A program made the translations under genes and the position numbers. From an uncultured Lachnospiraceae bacterium (GTDB taxonomy: Bacteria; Bacillota; Clostridia; Lachnospirales; Lachnospiraceae), in contig CAMNSZ010000007.1 in the NCBI GenBank assembly GCA_946557105.1, positions 81,970 to 145,969 of the forward strand: DNA of 64,000 nt, in the 5' to 3' direction. Position 1 is the first letter of the stretch. Each line of letters starts with the position of its first letter. Shown piece by piece: positions 25,833 through 35,211 of the stretch. The notes under the pieces are model-generated. The model was not told the DNA's origin. It worked only from the letters and a program-made list of their open reading frames with translations, and made no database searches.

Positions 25833-26102
25833 AGAAACGCCTTTCTTTAAAATAAATGTAAATTTGAACCCTCAACGCGGGCTTTCGCAGCGAAACGGCG
25901 GCTTCGGCAATAAAAAGAACGCGTCAGGAGATTTGGACAAGTAATCATTCGAGCTGTCAGACGGACAGTCGCCAGTTTATATTACTCCGGATAATTGTCA
26001 AGAAAATAAGACACTCAGATTCGTCAAATTTTAGATACGCCTTTTAAGGAACGCCATATCGGCAGTAATATTAGAAAGACTACCGATATGACCGCAAACC
26101 CT
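25833..26102. other. 270-bp gap before the PP2C-like/kinase pair
   Basis: On the minus strand a TTGACA lies near 26000 with weak -10 candidates 16-17 bp on, and the leader has short hairpins (CTGTC/GACAG). Near 26060-26092 an 11-bp dyad (ATATCGG/CCGATAT) follows rseP and may end its transcript. No gene and no recognised riboswitch seen. Confidence 0.4.
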
Positions 26103-27155
26103 TTAGGACATAAAAATATTCGATAAGTCGTTAAAGAAAATAAATACCATAAGAATCATAAAAAACATAAGTCCGATAAAATGCACTATTCCCTCCTTTT
26201 CAGGCGGAATAGGCTTTCCGCGGATGACCTCAATCAGCAAAAATACCAGTCTTCCTCCATCCAGCGCAGGGATTGGCAGCAAATTTAATATTCCCAGATT
26301 CACCGATAGCAGCATAACAATATTCATCATATTCACCAGCAAATCCCAGCCTGATTCCTTTGTCTGCTCGTAGGTCTTACCCACCACGTTGACGGCAATA
26401 CCCACCGGTCCGGCAACATCCTTGCGCGACACCTTTCCCTTAAGCAGCATTCCCAGACTTTGATAAGTGCTGATTACTCCTGCTCTTACCTCATACCATG
26501 CATATTTTAAACCGTCCAGACCCTTGAGCTCAACCCACTGGGTATTTGCAATGCCAAACATATATCTGCCGTAGGTCTCGTCAAATTTCGGAGTTAAAAT
26601 TGTATTTTGGCGCTGCCCGTCTCTCTCATAGACAACCTCCACCTCCTCGCCCTTGTTAAGCTGATTAAAGGTAGAAAGCTCCTGATACAGATAAACCCTT
26701 CCTCCGTTTAAGGATATAATTCGGTCTCCCGGATGGAGCCCTGCCTCCATGGCGGCGCTGCCTTTTGTAACTTCAGATATCACCGGCTCCTGAACCACTA
26801 TAAGATTTACCATTACCAAAGCCACTATATAAGCGAGAATAAAGTTAAAAATCGGTCCCGCCGCCACCGTGGATATTCTTGCCCAGACGCTTGCGTTAGG
26901 AAAAGCGCCCTCGCCCGCTTCCTCATCCTTCCTCTCAAGACCGTCCTCGCCCTCAAACATACACGCCCCGCCGATAGGCAAAAGCTTTAGAGAATATTTT
27001 GTTTCCCCTTTCCTGAAGGATATAAGGTTCGGACCCATGCCAATGGAAAATTCCACCACATGGATACCGTTGACCTTAGCCAAAAGAAAGTGTCCAAACT
27101 CATGTGAAATTACCACCACCCCAAAGATTAGTATAAATAATAAAAGTGTAACCAT
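26103..27155 (-). CDS. rseP: RIP zinc metalloprotease RseP (site-2 protease)
   Basis: 350 residues. Membrane protease that cuts proteins inside the bilayer. Zinc site HEFGH (18-22) in the first helix, the PDZ domain at about 125-190, and the second metal site LDG near PIPALDGGR. Start set at 27155 because homologues begin with this first helix; a TTG-started extension to 27212 is possible. In many Firmicutes it follows dxr directly; here paaK, iorB and iorA lie between. Confidence 0.93.
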   Translation of the reverse strand: MVTLLLFILIFGVVVISHEFGHFLLAKVNGIHVVEFSIGMGPNLISFRKGETKYSLKLLPIGGACMFEGEDGLERKDEEAGEGAFPNASVWARISTVAAGPIFNFILAYIVALVMVNLIVVQEPVISEVTKGSAAMEAGLHPGDRIISLNGGRVYLYQELSTFNQLNKGEEVEVVYERDGQRQNTILTPKFDETYGRYMFGIANTQWVELKGLDGLKYAWYEVRAGVISTYQSLGMLLKGKVSRKDVAGPVGIAVNVVGKTYEQTKESGWDLLVNMMNIVMLLSVNLGILNLLPIPALDGGRLVFLLIEVIRGKPIPPEKEGIVHFIGLMFFMILMVFIFFNDLSNIFMS

Positions 27156-27236
27156 GAATCCCTTACCGAACCTCTTAATTTTATAGTAGTAGTTTTTTAC
27201 ATCCCTCTCCAAGGATAAGCTGTATAATCTACTTAT

Positions 27237-28478
27237 TTATTCCACTCTGTAATCGGTGACTCTTTTGGTTTTTTTCTCGCTTCTAGGCAGGGTTCCGATA
27301 GGCACCACAATGACCTTGGGAGTCATACCGATGCGGGATTTAAATATCTCCCTGATCTGGCCTGCCATCAGCTCAAAGCTGACGCGCCCCTCACCCTCCA
27401 CGGTAAGCAGCATAACGTCACAGTTATTGTCGTCATCCCGTGCAATGGTAACGGTGTATTCGCTGGATGCACCGTCCACGTCGCGCAAAATATCCTCCAC
27501 CTGACTGGGGAACATATTCACGCCCCTCACCTTGAACATATCGTCGCTTCTACCCTTTATCACATCAATACGGGGATACTTTCTCCCGCATTGACATTCT
27601 CCCGGAATAATCCGTGAAATATCATGCGTCCGGAATCGAATTAAAGGCGCTCCCTCTTTCACCAGCGTTGTAAGGACGATCTCTCCCTCCTCGCCATCCG
27701 GCACCTGTTCACCTGTCTTAGGATCTATAATCTCCAAATAAATATAGTCGTCCCAGTAATGGATACCCGTCTCATATCGACAATTTATTCCGATTCCCGG
27801 TCCGTAAACCTCCGTGAGTCCATAAATATCATACAATTCAATTCCTAGCTGCTCCTTAATGCGATTGCGCATTTTACTTCCCCAACGCTCGGAACCGATA
27901 ACTCCCTTTTTCAGGGAAAGCTTATCCCTCAGCTTTCTCTTCTGTACCTCCTCCGCCAAAAGCAGCGCGTAGGAGGAGGTTGCCGTAATAACCGTAGTTT
28001 GCATATCGACCATCATCTTAAGCTGCTTTTCCGTATTTCCCGGGCCCATGGGAATTGCCATGGCTCCCAGCTTTTCACAGCCGTTCTGAAAGCCGATGCC
28101 CGCCGTCCACAATCCGTAGCCCGGCGTTATCTGGATACGGTCTTTATTAGTAATGCCTGCCGTCTCATAGCATCTCGCAAACATAACCGCCCAGTCGTCC
28201 ACATCCTTCTCCGTATAGGGTATTATCACCGGTGTTCCCGTTGTTCCCGAGGAAGAATGAATGCGCACTACCTCCTCTTGCGGAGCCACCATAATCCCCA
28301 GCGGGTACGCATTTCTCAAATCTTCCTTACCGGAGAAGGGCAGCCGCTCAAATTCCTCCTGGCTGGTCACCCCCGTGATATTCCGCTCCCTGTACAGCCT
28401 GCCGTAGTAGCTGTCCGTTGCTATCATACGCTTGATCTGACGGTCCACCTGTTCTAATTGTACCTTATTGAGCCGCAT
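27237..28478 (-). CDS. paaK: Phenylacetate-CoA ligase family enzyme
   Basis: 413 residues. An AMP-forming acyl-CoA ligase: P-loop SSSGTTGTP, AMP motif YGLTEVYGPG and the C-terminal lysine region KTKRV. It would activate phenylacetate or indoleacetate with ATP and CoA. AGGAG lies 8 nt before the ATG, and the gene overlaps iorB by 14 bp, so it is in the same operon. With IorAB the inferred path is: aromatic amino acid to aryl-pyruvate, then aryl-acetyl-CoA or free aryl-acetate, with the ligase linking acid and CoA ester and ATP. Confidence 0.92.
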   Translation of the reverse strand: MRLNKVQLEQVDRQIKRMIATDSYYGRLYRERNITGVTSQEEFERLPFSGKEDLRNAYPLGIMVAPQEEVVRIHSSSGTTGTPVIIPYTEKDVDDWAVMFARCYETAGITNKDRIQITPGYGLWTAGIGFQNGCEKLGAMAIPMGPGNTEKQLKMMVDMQTTVITATSSYALLLAEEVQKRKLRDKLSLKKGVIGSERWGSKMRNRIKEQLGIELYDIYGLTEVYGPGIGINCRYETGIHYWDDYIYLEIIDPKTGEQVPDGEEGEIVLTTLVKEGAPLIRFRTHDISRIIPGECQCGRKYPRIDVIKGRSDDMFKVRGVNMFPSQVEDILRDVDGASSEYTVTIARDDDNNCDVMLLTVEGEGRVSFELMAGQIREIFKSRIGMTPKVIVVPIGTLPRSEKKTKRVTDYRVE

Positions 28479-29064
28479 ACGTGTCTCCTATCCGCTTTCC
28501 CAAATAGAAAGCCTTTTGATTCATCTGTCTGTATTTTTCCGGTACCTTGGCTTCGATTTCCCGCAAAACCGCTTCCGCCGAAAGACCAATCTGTCCGCGG
28601 CCCACCGCTACCCCAAGAATTGCCACGTTAAAATATCTTGACGAGCCTAATTCCCCACAAATTTTTTCCGCATCCACTACCACAAGCCCTGCGCATTTAC
28701 TTTGAAGATATTCTATCATCCTGCTTCCGTCATAGCCCGTATCCTGCAGTGATTCCGTAACCGGCTTCACCGGCACCCGGTTTACGATAACAACGCCGTT
28801 CTTTTTGAGAAGCGTCAGATTACGCACTGCCTCCGCCGGCTCAAAGGCAAGTATCACATCGGCGTTTCCCTCAGGTATCAGGGGAGAATACGCCCTGTCG
28901 CCAATGCGCACATGACTGGTTACGGAGCCTCCCCTTTGCGCCATGCCGATAGTCTCCGCGGAATGTACCGTATATCCGCTGCTCATGGCTGCAGCCGCAA
29001 TCAGCTTAGAGGCAAGCACCGTTCCCTGACCGCCTACACCGCACAACAATATATCCCTATTCAT
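28465..29064 (-). CDS. iorB: Indolepyruvate ferredoxin oxidoreductase, beta subunit
   Basis: 199 residues. The gamma-domain-like subunit of the 2-oxoacid:ferredoxin oxidoreductases, with GVGGQGTVLASKL near the start and GMAQRGGSVTSHVRIG. Works with IorA on indolepyruvate and phenylpyruvate, releasing CO2 and reducing ferredoxin. Start at 29064 from GGAGGTGACG upstream; it overlaps the iorA stop by 8 bp. A longer frame to 29136 lies inside iorA. Confidence 0.94.
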   Translation of the reverse strand: MNRDILLCGVGGQGTVLASKLIAAAAMSSGYTVHSAETIGMAQRGGSVTSHVRIGDRAYSPLIPEGNADVILAFEPAEAVRNLTLLKKNGVVIVNRVPVKPVTESLQDTGYDGSRMIEYLQSKCAGLVVVDAEKICGELGSSRYFNVAILGVAVGRGQIGLSAEAVLREIEAKVPEKYRQMNQKAFYLGKRIGDTYAAQ

Positions 29065-30883
29065 CAGCGTCACCTCCAATCGCCCCGACCGGACAAACCT
29101 GAGCGCACAGGCCACAGCCGGTGCACATGCCTTCATCTATGGTGACCCTGTCCTCTCGTACAATAATTGCAGGACATCCTATTTCACGGATACATTTTTT
29201 ACAGCCGATGCATTGTTCAAAAATGCGCATCCTGCTTTCAGTCTTACTTACGGCAATACAGGGCGATTTGAAAATCATTGCCTTTACTCCGGGAAGCGTC
29301 ATGCATTCCTGCACCGCGGCAACCGCTTCGTTCAAATCCAAAGGATTCACCGTCATAATCCTTTGGACGCCCAGCCCTTCCAAAACCTTTGCAATATCTA
29401 TTTTTTCCACTATATGCCCCATCATATTCCTGCCCGTTCCGGGATGAGGCTGATGACCCGTCATTGCCGTAGTGGAATTATCCAGCACACATAAAATAAT
29501 ATCCGCTTCATTATATATGGCATTCGCCACTCCCGTAAGCCCCGAGGCAAAAAAAGTGGAATCTCCCACAAAGGCAAAGCTTACGGCCTCCTCATCGGTC
29601 CAATGAAGACCCTGCGCCATGGTAATCCCTGCGCCCATACACAGACAGGTGTCCGCCATGTCGAGAGGCATGGCGTTGCCCAGCGTATAACAGCCTATGT
29701 CTCCACAAAAATACGCTTTTCTGCCGGCACATGCCTTTTTTACCGCATAGAAGGAAGCACGATGGGGGCAGCCGGCGCAAAGCACCGGCGGACGCACCGG
29801 AAGACGAGGCATATCCCTCGAATCAACATTCTCCTTGCTGTTTTCTTCTCCTAAAAATTCCTGTACCAAGGATGCCGTGCCGTCAGCCGTATTCTCTCCG
29901 GCAAGCCTGCCGTTTCCTGTCATTTTACCCAAAATGCGCACCTTCAAATGATGTACTCCCGCTAACCTCTGAAGCTCGCTCTCCAGAAAAGGGCTTAACT
30001 CCTCCACGCACAGCGCCTCTTCCACGCCCTTTAGACATTTCAGTGCAAAGGTCTCCGGAAAGGGATACGGCGTTGCAATCCGACAGACTCTTACGTCCTC
30101 TCTATCCTTTGTATACTCCCGCACATAGGCATAGCTTATACCCGAAGTAAAAATTGCTTTTTTCCCCTCTCCTGTTACAGTATTACCGGAATAAGAGGAA
30201 AAATCCTCTCCTATAAGGGGATTTCGTTTCTCTATCATTTCATGGTTCATAAAGGAAAGCTTGGGAAAGATCACCCATCTCTTGGAATCCTTTACAAACC
30301 CCTCGTACTCCTTGGGTTTTAAATCCTCCTCCACGGCAATCGGCGCATAAGCATGACAGATACGGGTGGTAGGACGAAACAATACCGGCGTATTATATTT
30401 TTCCGAATAATCAAAAGCATCCTGAATCATCACATACGCTTCCTCGGGTGATGAGGGATCAAAGACGGGCAGCCTGCTGTAATAAGCAAAAATTCGGGTA
30501 TCCTGCTCTGTCTGGGAGGAAATGGGGCCCGGGTCGTCCGCCACCACTACCACCATCCCTCCCTTAACGCCCACATATGCCAAGGACATCAAGGGATCGG
30601 ACGCCACGTTCAGGCCCACCTGCTTCATGGTGACCAGCGTTCTCGCTCCCGCATAAGCGGCGCCGGCAGCTACCTCCAACGCCGCTTTCTCATTTACCGA
30701 CCACTCCAGATGAAAAGATTTGCTTTCACCCTTTCCGTAACGAAGCTTCCCAAAGGCATACTTTTCCAAAGCCTCTATTATCTCCGAGGAGGGCGTGCCC
30801 GGATAGCCCGTTGCAACATTCACACCTGCCGCCAACGCCCCAAGCGCAATTGCGGCGTTACCCATTACATATTCCTTTCCCAT
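29057..30883 (-). CDS. iorA: Indolepyruvate ferredoxin oxidoreductase, alpha subunit
   Basis: 608 residues. N-terminal pyrimidine-binding domain, central thiamine diphosphate domain (GDIGCYTLG ... FVGDSTFFASG) and a C-terminal pair of [4Fe-4S] motifs (CIGCKKC...GCP and CTGCGLCAQVCP). Takes electrons from aryl-pyruvate oxidation to ferredoxin. GGGAGG lies 8 nt before the ATG at 30883. It is the first of the iorA-iorB-paaK operon, 60 bp after dxr. Confidence 0.96.
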   Translation of the reverse strand: MGKEYVMGNAAIALGALAAGVNVATGYPGTPSSEIIEALEKYAFGKLRYGKGESKSFHLEWSVNEKAALEVAAGAAYAGARTLVTMKQVGLNVASDPLMSLAYVGVKGGMVVVVADDPGPISSQTEQDTRIFAYYSRLPVFDPSSPEEAYVMIQDAFDYSEKYNTPVLFRPTTRICHAYAPIAVEEDLKPKEYEGFVKDSKRWVIFPKLSFMNHEMIEKRNPLIGEDFSSYSGNTVTGEGKKAIFTSGISYAYVREYTKDREDVRVCRIATPYPFPETFALKCLKGVEEALCVEELSPFLESELQRLAGVHHLKVRILGKMTGNGRLAGENTADGTASLVQEFLGEENSKENVDSRDMPRLPVRPPVLCAGCPHRASFYAVKKACAGRKAYFCGDIGCYTLGNAMPLDMADTCLCMGAGITMAQGLHWTDEEAVSFAFVGDSTFFASGLTGVANAIYNEADIILCVLDNSTTAMTGHQPHPGTGRNMMGHIVEKIDIAKVLEGLGVQRIMTVNPLDLNEAVAAVQECMTLPGVKAMIFKSPCIAVSKTESRMRIFEQCIGCKKCIREIGCPAIIVREDRVTIDEGMCTGCGLCAQVCPVGAIGGDADE

Positions 30884-30943
30884 TTGTATACCTCCCTGCC
30901 CGCTCGGACGGGCTCCGCTCAATATCCGGAAATTATGTTTCCT

Positions 30944-32092
30944 TCAGGCTCTTATTTTTTTCTCTATATGGTCATAAACGGATCTTTCCGTCTCCAAAAT
31001 ATCTTCCACCGTAGGATTTATAATGCTTGTATGCCGTGCCATAGCCTCCTCGATCAGCTCGGTAATCTGCAGATAGGAAATTCTCCTCTCCAAAAACAAG
31101 CCTACCGCTTTCTCGTTTGCCGCATTAAATACCGTAGGCATACTGCCCCCGGCGCCTGCCGCCTCATAAGCAAGCCTAAGACCCGTAAAATTCTCCAAAT
31201 CGGGCTTTTCAAAGGTTATCTGTCCTAAGTCAAAGAAATCTACTCTTTTTCCCTCCAAGGGACGCCTGTCGGGATAAAACAAAGCGTACTGAATAGGCAG
31301 CTTCATATCGGGCGTGCCAAGCTGTGCAATAATGGCGCCGTCCTCATATTCTACCATGGAATGAATAATGCTTTGGGGATGTACCACCACTTGTATCCTG
31401 TCAAGCTCCATATCAAAGAGCCATTTTGCTTCCATTACCTCAAGCCCTTTATTCACCATGGTGGAGGAATCAATCGTAATCTTTCGGCCCATCGCCCAAT
31501 TGGGGTGTTTTAATGCGTCCTCTACCGTAACCTTTGCAAGCTCATGCTTTGTCTTACCACGAAACGGTCCGCCGGAGGCCGTAATGAGAAGCTTAGAAAC
31601 CCTTTTTTTCGGCTCCCCGTTCATGGACTGGAAAATAGCGCTGTGTTCACTGTCCACCGGCAGAATAGAAACGCCGCGTTTCTTTGCAAGCGGCATGATA
31701 ATATGTCCTGCCGTAACCAATGTCTCTTTGTTTGCAAGAGCAATATCCTTCCCAGCTTCAATGGCGGCTATAGTGGGTCTGATGCCAATCATCCCTACAA
31801 CCGCCGTTACCAGAACCTGCGCCTCAGGCATAACGGCAGCCTCTAAAAGGCCCTCCATGCCCGAAACCACCTTTACGGCCATGTCTGCCACTCTGACCTT
31901 AAGCTCCGACGCCGCTTCCTCACTCCACATAACGGCTATCAGCGGCTTAAACTCTCTAATCTGTTCCTCCAGCTTCTCCACACTGCTCCCCGCTGCAAGC
32001 GCAGCCACCTGCAAATCGGGATTGCTTCTCACAATCTCCAGCGTCTGCATGCCGATAGAACCTGTCGAACCAAGTATCGCTAATTTTTTCAT
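30944..32092 (-). CDS. dxr: 1-deoxy-D-xylulose 5-phosphate reductoisomerase
   Basis: 382 residues. Second step of the MEP isoprenoid path, making 2-C-methyl-D-erythritol 4-phosphate with NADPH. NADPH loop GSTGSIGMQTL (8-18), the metal-binding block VDSEHSAIFQ, and the flexible-loop SASGGPFR-like TASGGPFRG. It lies 15 bp after cdsA, in the usual uppS-cdsA-dxr order. Confidence 0.97.
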   Translation of the reverse strand: MKKLAILGSTGSIGMQTLEIVRSNPDLQVAALAAGSSVEKLEEQIREFKPLIAVMWSEEAASELKVRVADMAVKVVSGMEGLLEAAVMPEAQVLVTAVVGMIGIRPTIAAIEAGKDIALANKETLVTAGHIIMPLAKKRGVSILPVDSEHSAIFQSMNGEPKKRVSKLLITASGGPFRGKTKHELAKVTVEDALKHPNWAMGRKITIDSSTMVNKGLEVMEAKWLFDMELDRIQVVVHPQSIIHSMVEYEDGAIIAQLGTPDMKLPIQYALFYPDRRPLEGKRVDFFDLGQITFEKPDLENFTGLRLAYEAAGAGGSMPTVFNAANEKAVGLFLERRISYLQITELIEEAMARHTSIINPTVEDILETERSVYDHIEKKIRA

Positions 32093-32107
32093 AATGTAAG
32101 TTCCTTC

Positions 32108-32932
32108 CTAAAACCGAAACAGAAGTATTGTCAAAAAATAAATCATGGGCGCCGTCACTATCATACTGTCAAACCTATCCATTATGCCTCCGTGACCGGG
32201 AATCAATTTACCGTAATCCTTGATATTATTATTACGCTTTATTGCAGACGCCGCCAAATCTCCCACCATGCTCATAACGGCCCCCGCGCCACAGATAAAA
32301 GCGACAAGCCATGCCACCTGCTGCTGCGGAAACATCTGCTCTACAAAAAAATAACCGTAGAGCGCTCCGATTAACGCCGCACCGGCAACGCCGCCAATAC
32401 AACCCTCCAAGGACTTATGCGGACTTAACACAGGGAAAATTTTCTTTTTGCCGATAAGCTTACCCACCACATACGCGCAGGTATCGCATCCCCATGCGCT
32501 AATCAAAATCATCCACACAATATATAGCCCCTGCGGAAATTCACGGGTAAGATACACAAAGGAAAGCATTACCGGTGCATACATAAAGGAAAAAAAAGCG
32601 ACCGACACCTGATTCGCCTGAAACTTAGGAAACGCTATCACATAAGCGAACATTTGCGCCATAAAAACCGCCGCGACGCACATAAGTAAGAGAATCTCCG
32701 CATCGGAAAAATATATTGCTCCATAATAGGCAACGACTCCAAAAATGCCCAGTATCTCCAACGCATTCGGCCTTTTATCATCCGTTGCACATCCAAGCGC
32801 CTTAGTAAGCTCCCTATAAGCCGCCAGTGAAATCAACAGCAGCACGGCACAAAGGGGAAGCCCACCCAAGCTCATCGTAAGCAAAGCTATGATTACCAGT
32901 ACTATACCGCTGGCCAATCTAGTCCAAAACAT
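32108..32932 (-). CDS. cdsA: Phosphatidate cytidylyltransferase
   Basis: 274 residues, about eight transmembrane helices. Makes CDP-diacylglycerol from phosphatidic acid and CTP, the base of all phosphoglycerides. The C-terminal signature is complete: SAIKRNNNIKDYGKLIPGHGGIMDRFDS spread over about 222-249 (S...KD...PGHGG..DR.D). Four bases after uppS. Confidence 0.96.
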   Translation of the reverse strand: MFWTRLASGIVLVIIALLTMSLGGLPLCAVLLLISLAAYRELTKALGCATDDKRPNALEILGIFGVVAYYGAIYFSDAEILLLMCVAAVFMAQMFAYVIAFPKFQANQVSVAFFSFMYAPVMLSFVYLTREFPQGLYIVWMILISAWGCDTCAYVVGKLIGKKKIFPVLSPHKSLEGCIGGVAGAALIGALYGYFFVEQMFPQQQVAWLVAFICGAGAVMSMVGDLAASAIKRNNNIKDYGKLIPGHGGIMDRFDSMIVTAPMIYFLTILLFRF

Positions 32933-32936
32933 AAGG

Positions 32937-33656
32937 CTATTCCTCCTTCACCCCGCCGTATCTTCTGTCTCTATGATTATATGCCTCCACAGCTTTTATC
33001 AATTCTTCTTTTGTAAAATCGGGCCATGGCACAGGAGTGAAATACAACTCCGTGTAGGCAAGCTGCCACAACAGGAAATTGGAGATACGCTGCTCGTTGC
33101 AGGTACGGATAAGCAAATCAGGCTCCGGTATTCCCGCAGTATCCAGAGAATTACTTATGTATTCCTCGGTGACCGACTCCGGACGAAGCTCTCCGGACGC
33201 GGCACTGCCGGCTATTTTCCTCACAGCCCTCACTATCTCGTCTCTCCCCCCATAGTTAATGGCAATCTGAAAGTGTAGTCCGTCATTGTTTTTGGTAGCT
33301 TCCTCCAGCTCTTCAATCTTTTTACGGATATCTTCATCCAGTCCGGACTTTTCACCCAGTACCCTTACGCACATGCGGTTTTTTTCCGCGGTTTTCAGAC
33401 AATTTTTCATATAATTCCGCAAAAGCTTCATCAGGGCGTCCACCTCGTCCTGCGGACGGCTCCAATTCTCCGTGGAAAAGGCATACACAGTCAGGTACCG
33501 GATACCCATTTTATATGCCTCTTCACAAATTGTCTCCACCGTCTTTGCACCCTGTACATGACCGTAATTGCGAGGCATTCCCTTCGCCTTAGCCCATCTG
33601 CCGTTGCCATCCAAAATAATTGCCACATGCCTTGGCATCTTTAAATTTTCATCCAT
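32937..33656 (-). CDS. uppS: Undecaprenyl diphosphate synthase (cis-prenyltransferase)
   Basis: 239 residues. Makes the C55 lipid carrier for cell-wall precursors. The diphosphate-binding Asp is in ILDGNGRWA (17-25), with YAFSTENW and the C-terminal RISNFLLWQLAY. The usual RTSGEQ is RTCNEQ here, a mild change. Its ATG is 167 bp after frr; an 8-bp GC-rich hairpin lies between. Confidence 0.97.
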   Translation of the reverse strand: MDENLKMPRHVAIILDGNGRWAKAKGMPRNYGHVQGAKTVETICEEAYKMGIRYLTVYAFSTENWSRPQDEVDALMKLLRNYMKNCLKTAEKNRMCVRVLGEKSGLDEDIRKKIEELEEATKNNDGLHFQIAINYGGRDEIVRAVRKIAGSAASGELRPESVTEEYISNSLDTAGIPEPDLLIRTCNEQRISNFLLWQLAYTELYFTPVPWPDFTKEELIKAVEAYNHRDRRYGGVKEE

Positions 33657-33721
33657 ACAAACACCATGTCCTCACCCCGATAAAGCAGACTGTTCATCGG
33701 TTATTTCCGATACATTTATCA

Positions 33722-33755
33722 GGGGCGGATAAGCCCTGTTACAGCGTTCCGCCCC
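33722..33755. repeat. GC-rich hairpin between frr and uppS
   Basis: GGGGCGGA (33722-33729) pairs perfectly with TCCGCCCC (33748-33755) around an 18-nt loop. No T-tract on the minus strand. Possible pause or partial stop within the operon. Confidence 0.45.
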
Positions 33756-33823
33756 CATGCTACATATTCTGTATACGCCTGTGCGTCTTGGTATGTACCC
33801 GGCTCCACAGGCAAAGCATACTT

Positions 33824-34375
33824 TTATACCGTCATAATTTCCTTTGACTTTGAATCCACCATAGTATCGATATCCTTAATGTACTTATCTGTCAGCTTTT
33901 GGAGCCGTTCCTCGAGCTGTTTGATTTCATCCTCGGAAACCTCTGCCTTAGCCAGCTTCTTAAAGGCGTCATTACCGTCTCTTCTTATGTTACGGATTGC
34001 AACCTTTCCCTCTTCCCCCTTCTTCTTGACTTCCTTCACCAAATCCTTTCTGCGCTCCTCCGTAAGCTCGGGAAATACCAAACGAATCACGCTGCCGTCA
34101 TTGGACGGATTAATCCCTATATCGGAGGTCATAATCGCCTTCTCTATCTCTTTAATCAAGGATTTTTCCCAAGGGGCAATCTGAATAATCCGCGCCTCGG
34201 GAACCGTAATGTTGCCCACCTGCTGTATGGGAGTCGGAGTTCCGTAGTAGTCGATCCTGAGCTTATCCAAAACATGAGGATTGGCACGTCCTGCCCGGAT
34301 AGTAGCATAATCAGCCTCCAAATAATCATATGCTTTCTTCATTTTATCATCATACACCTGTAATCTTGCGTCCAT
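33824..34375 (-). CDS. frr: Ribosome recycling factor
   Basis: 183 residues. Splits post-termination ribosomes with EF-G. Contains the RAGRANP block (27-33) and the helical bundle pattern with NIRRDGND. Start at 34375 from GGGAGG upstream; the longer frame to 34408 has no site. Usual pyrH-frr-uppS order. Confidence 0.97.
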   Translation of the reverse strand: MDARLQVYDDKMKKAYDYLEADYATIRAGRANPHVLDKLRIDYYGTPTPIQQVGNITVPEARIIQIAPWEKSLIKEIEKAIMTSDIGINPSNDGSVIRLVFPELTEERRKDLVKEVKKKGEEGKVAIRNIRRDGNDAFKKLAKAEVSEDEIKQLEERLQKLTDKYIKDIDTMVDSKSKEIMTV

Positions 34376-34423
34376 ATTTCCTCCCTTGCGCTCCGTAAAG
34401 CCTGTCATTTCTTTGTTAAACCG

Positions 34424-34451
34424 CTTATACCATAAAATATCCTTCAGTCAA
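34424..34451 (-). promoter_or_regulatory. Possible frr promoter
   Basis: On the minus strand: TTGACT (34446-34451), 16-bp spacer, TATAAG (34424-34429), in the 121-bp gap between pyrH and frr. Weak, so frr may also be read from the pyrH transcript. Confidence 0.4.
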
Positions 34452-34496
34452 TTATATGTTGCCTTCATACTTTATTGAACGATAAAGTCTTTCATC

Positions 34497-35189
34497 CTAT
34501 ACGGTCACCTTCGTTCCGTCAAATCTGCCTTTAACGGCGTTGACGATACTGTTATCTTCGTTCAATCCAAATACCCACATAGGCATCTTATTATCTCTTG
34601 CCAGAATCGACGCAGTCATATCCACCACCTGAAGATTCTTCGCAATTACCTCGTCGATGGTGACCTCGTCATATTTCTTAGCCGCCGGATTCTTACTGGG
34701 GTCGTCGTCATACACACCGTCAATTGATTTTGCAAGCAAAATCACGTCCGCATCCACCTCAACGGCGCGCAACACAACGCCCGTGTCCGTGGAAAAATAC
34801 GGATGACCTGTTCCGCCCGCAAAAAATACCACCATTCCTTTTTCAAAATACTTATTGGCCCTGTCCTTGGAAAAAAGCTTTGTAAAGGAGCCGCATTCAA
34901 AAGGCGTAAGAACATTGGTAAGCATTCCCACACTCCGAAATATTTCGGACACATATATACAGTTCATCACAGTAGCCAGCATTCCGATCTGGTCTGCTTT
35001 GGTGCGGTCGATGTTTTCACTGGAACGCCCCCTCCAAAAATTCCCGCCGCCGATCACGATACCAACCTGAACGCCGTCATCGGTCAGCTCCTTCACCTGC
35101 AGAGCTGCTTTTCTGACAGTCTCCTCATCAAATCCCATCTTCCTTTCACCTGCCAAAGCCTCTCCGCTTAACTTCAATAAGATTCGCAT
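34497..35189 (-). CDS. pyrH: UMP kinase
   Basis: 230 residues. Phosphorylates UMP to UDP. LKLSGEAL (5-12), VIGGGNFWRG, and the ADQIGMLATVMN helix that follows are family hallmarks. Start at 35189, GGAGG 6 nt upstream; a longer frame overlaps the bactofilin gene. The usual upstream partners rpsB and tsf are not here; a bactofilin gene takes their place. Confidence 0.97.
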   Translation of the reverse strand: MRILLKLSGEALAGERKMGFDEETVRKAALQVKELTDDGVQVGIVIGGGNFWRGRSSENIDRTKADQIGMLATVMNCIYVSEIFRSVGMLTNVLTPFECGSFTKLFSKDRANKYFEKGMVVFFAGGTGHPYFSTDTGVVLRAVEVDADVILLAKSIDGVYDDDPSKNPAAKKYDEVTIDEVIAKNLQVVDMTASILARDNKMPMWVFGLNEDNSIVNAVKGRFDGTKVTV

Positions 35190-35211
35190 ATTAATCCTCC
35201 ATGCCGTTCCC

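Noticed and set aside
25855..26040. Riboswitch in the leader of the PP2C-like/kinase pair
   Set aside because: Small hairpins only; none of the known c-di-GMP, c-di-AMP or other class motifs could be matched.
31368..32099. 243-codon plus-strand frame opposite dxr
   Set aside because: Antisense shadow; no ribosome site and low-complexity translation.
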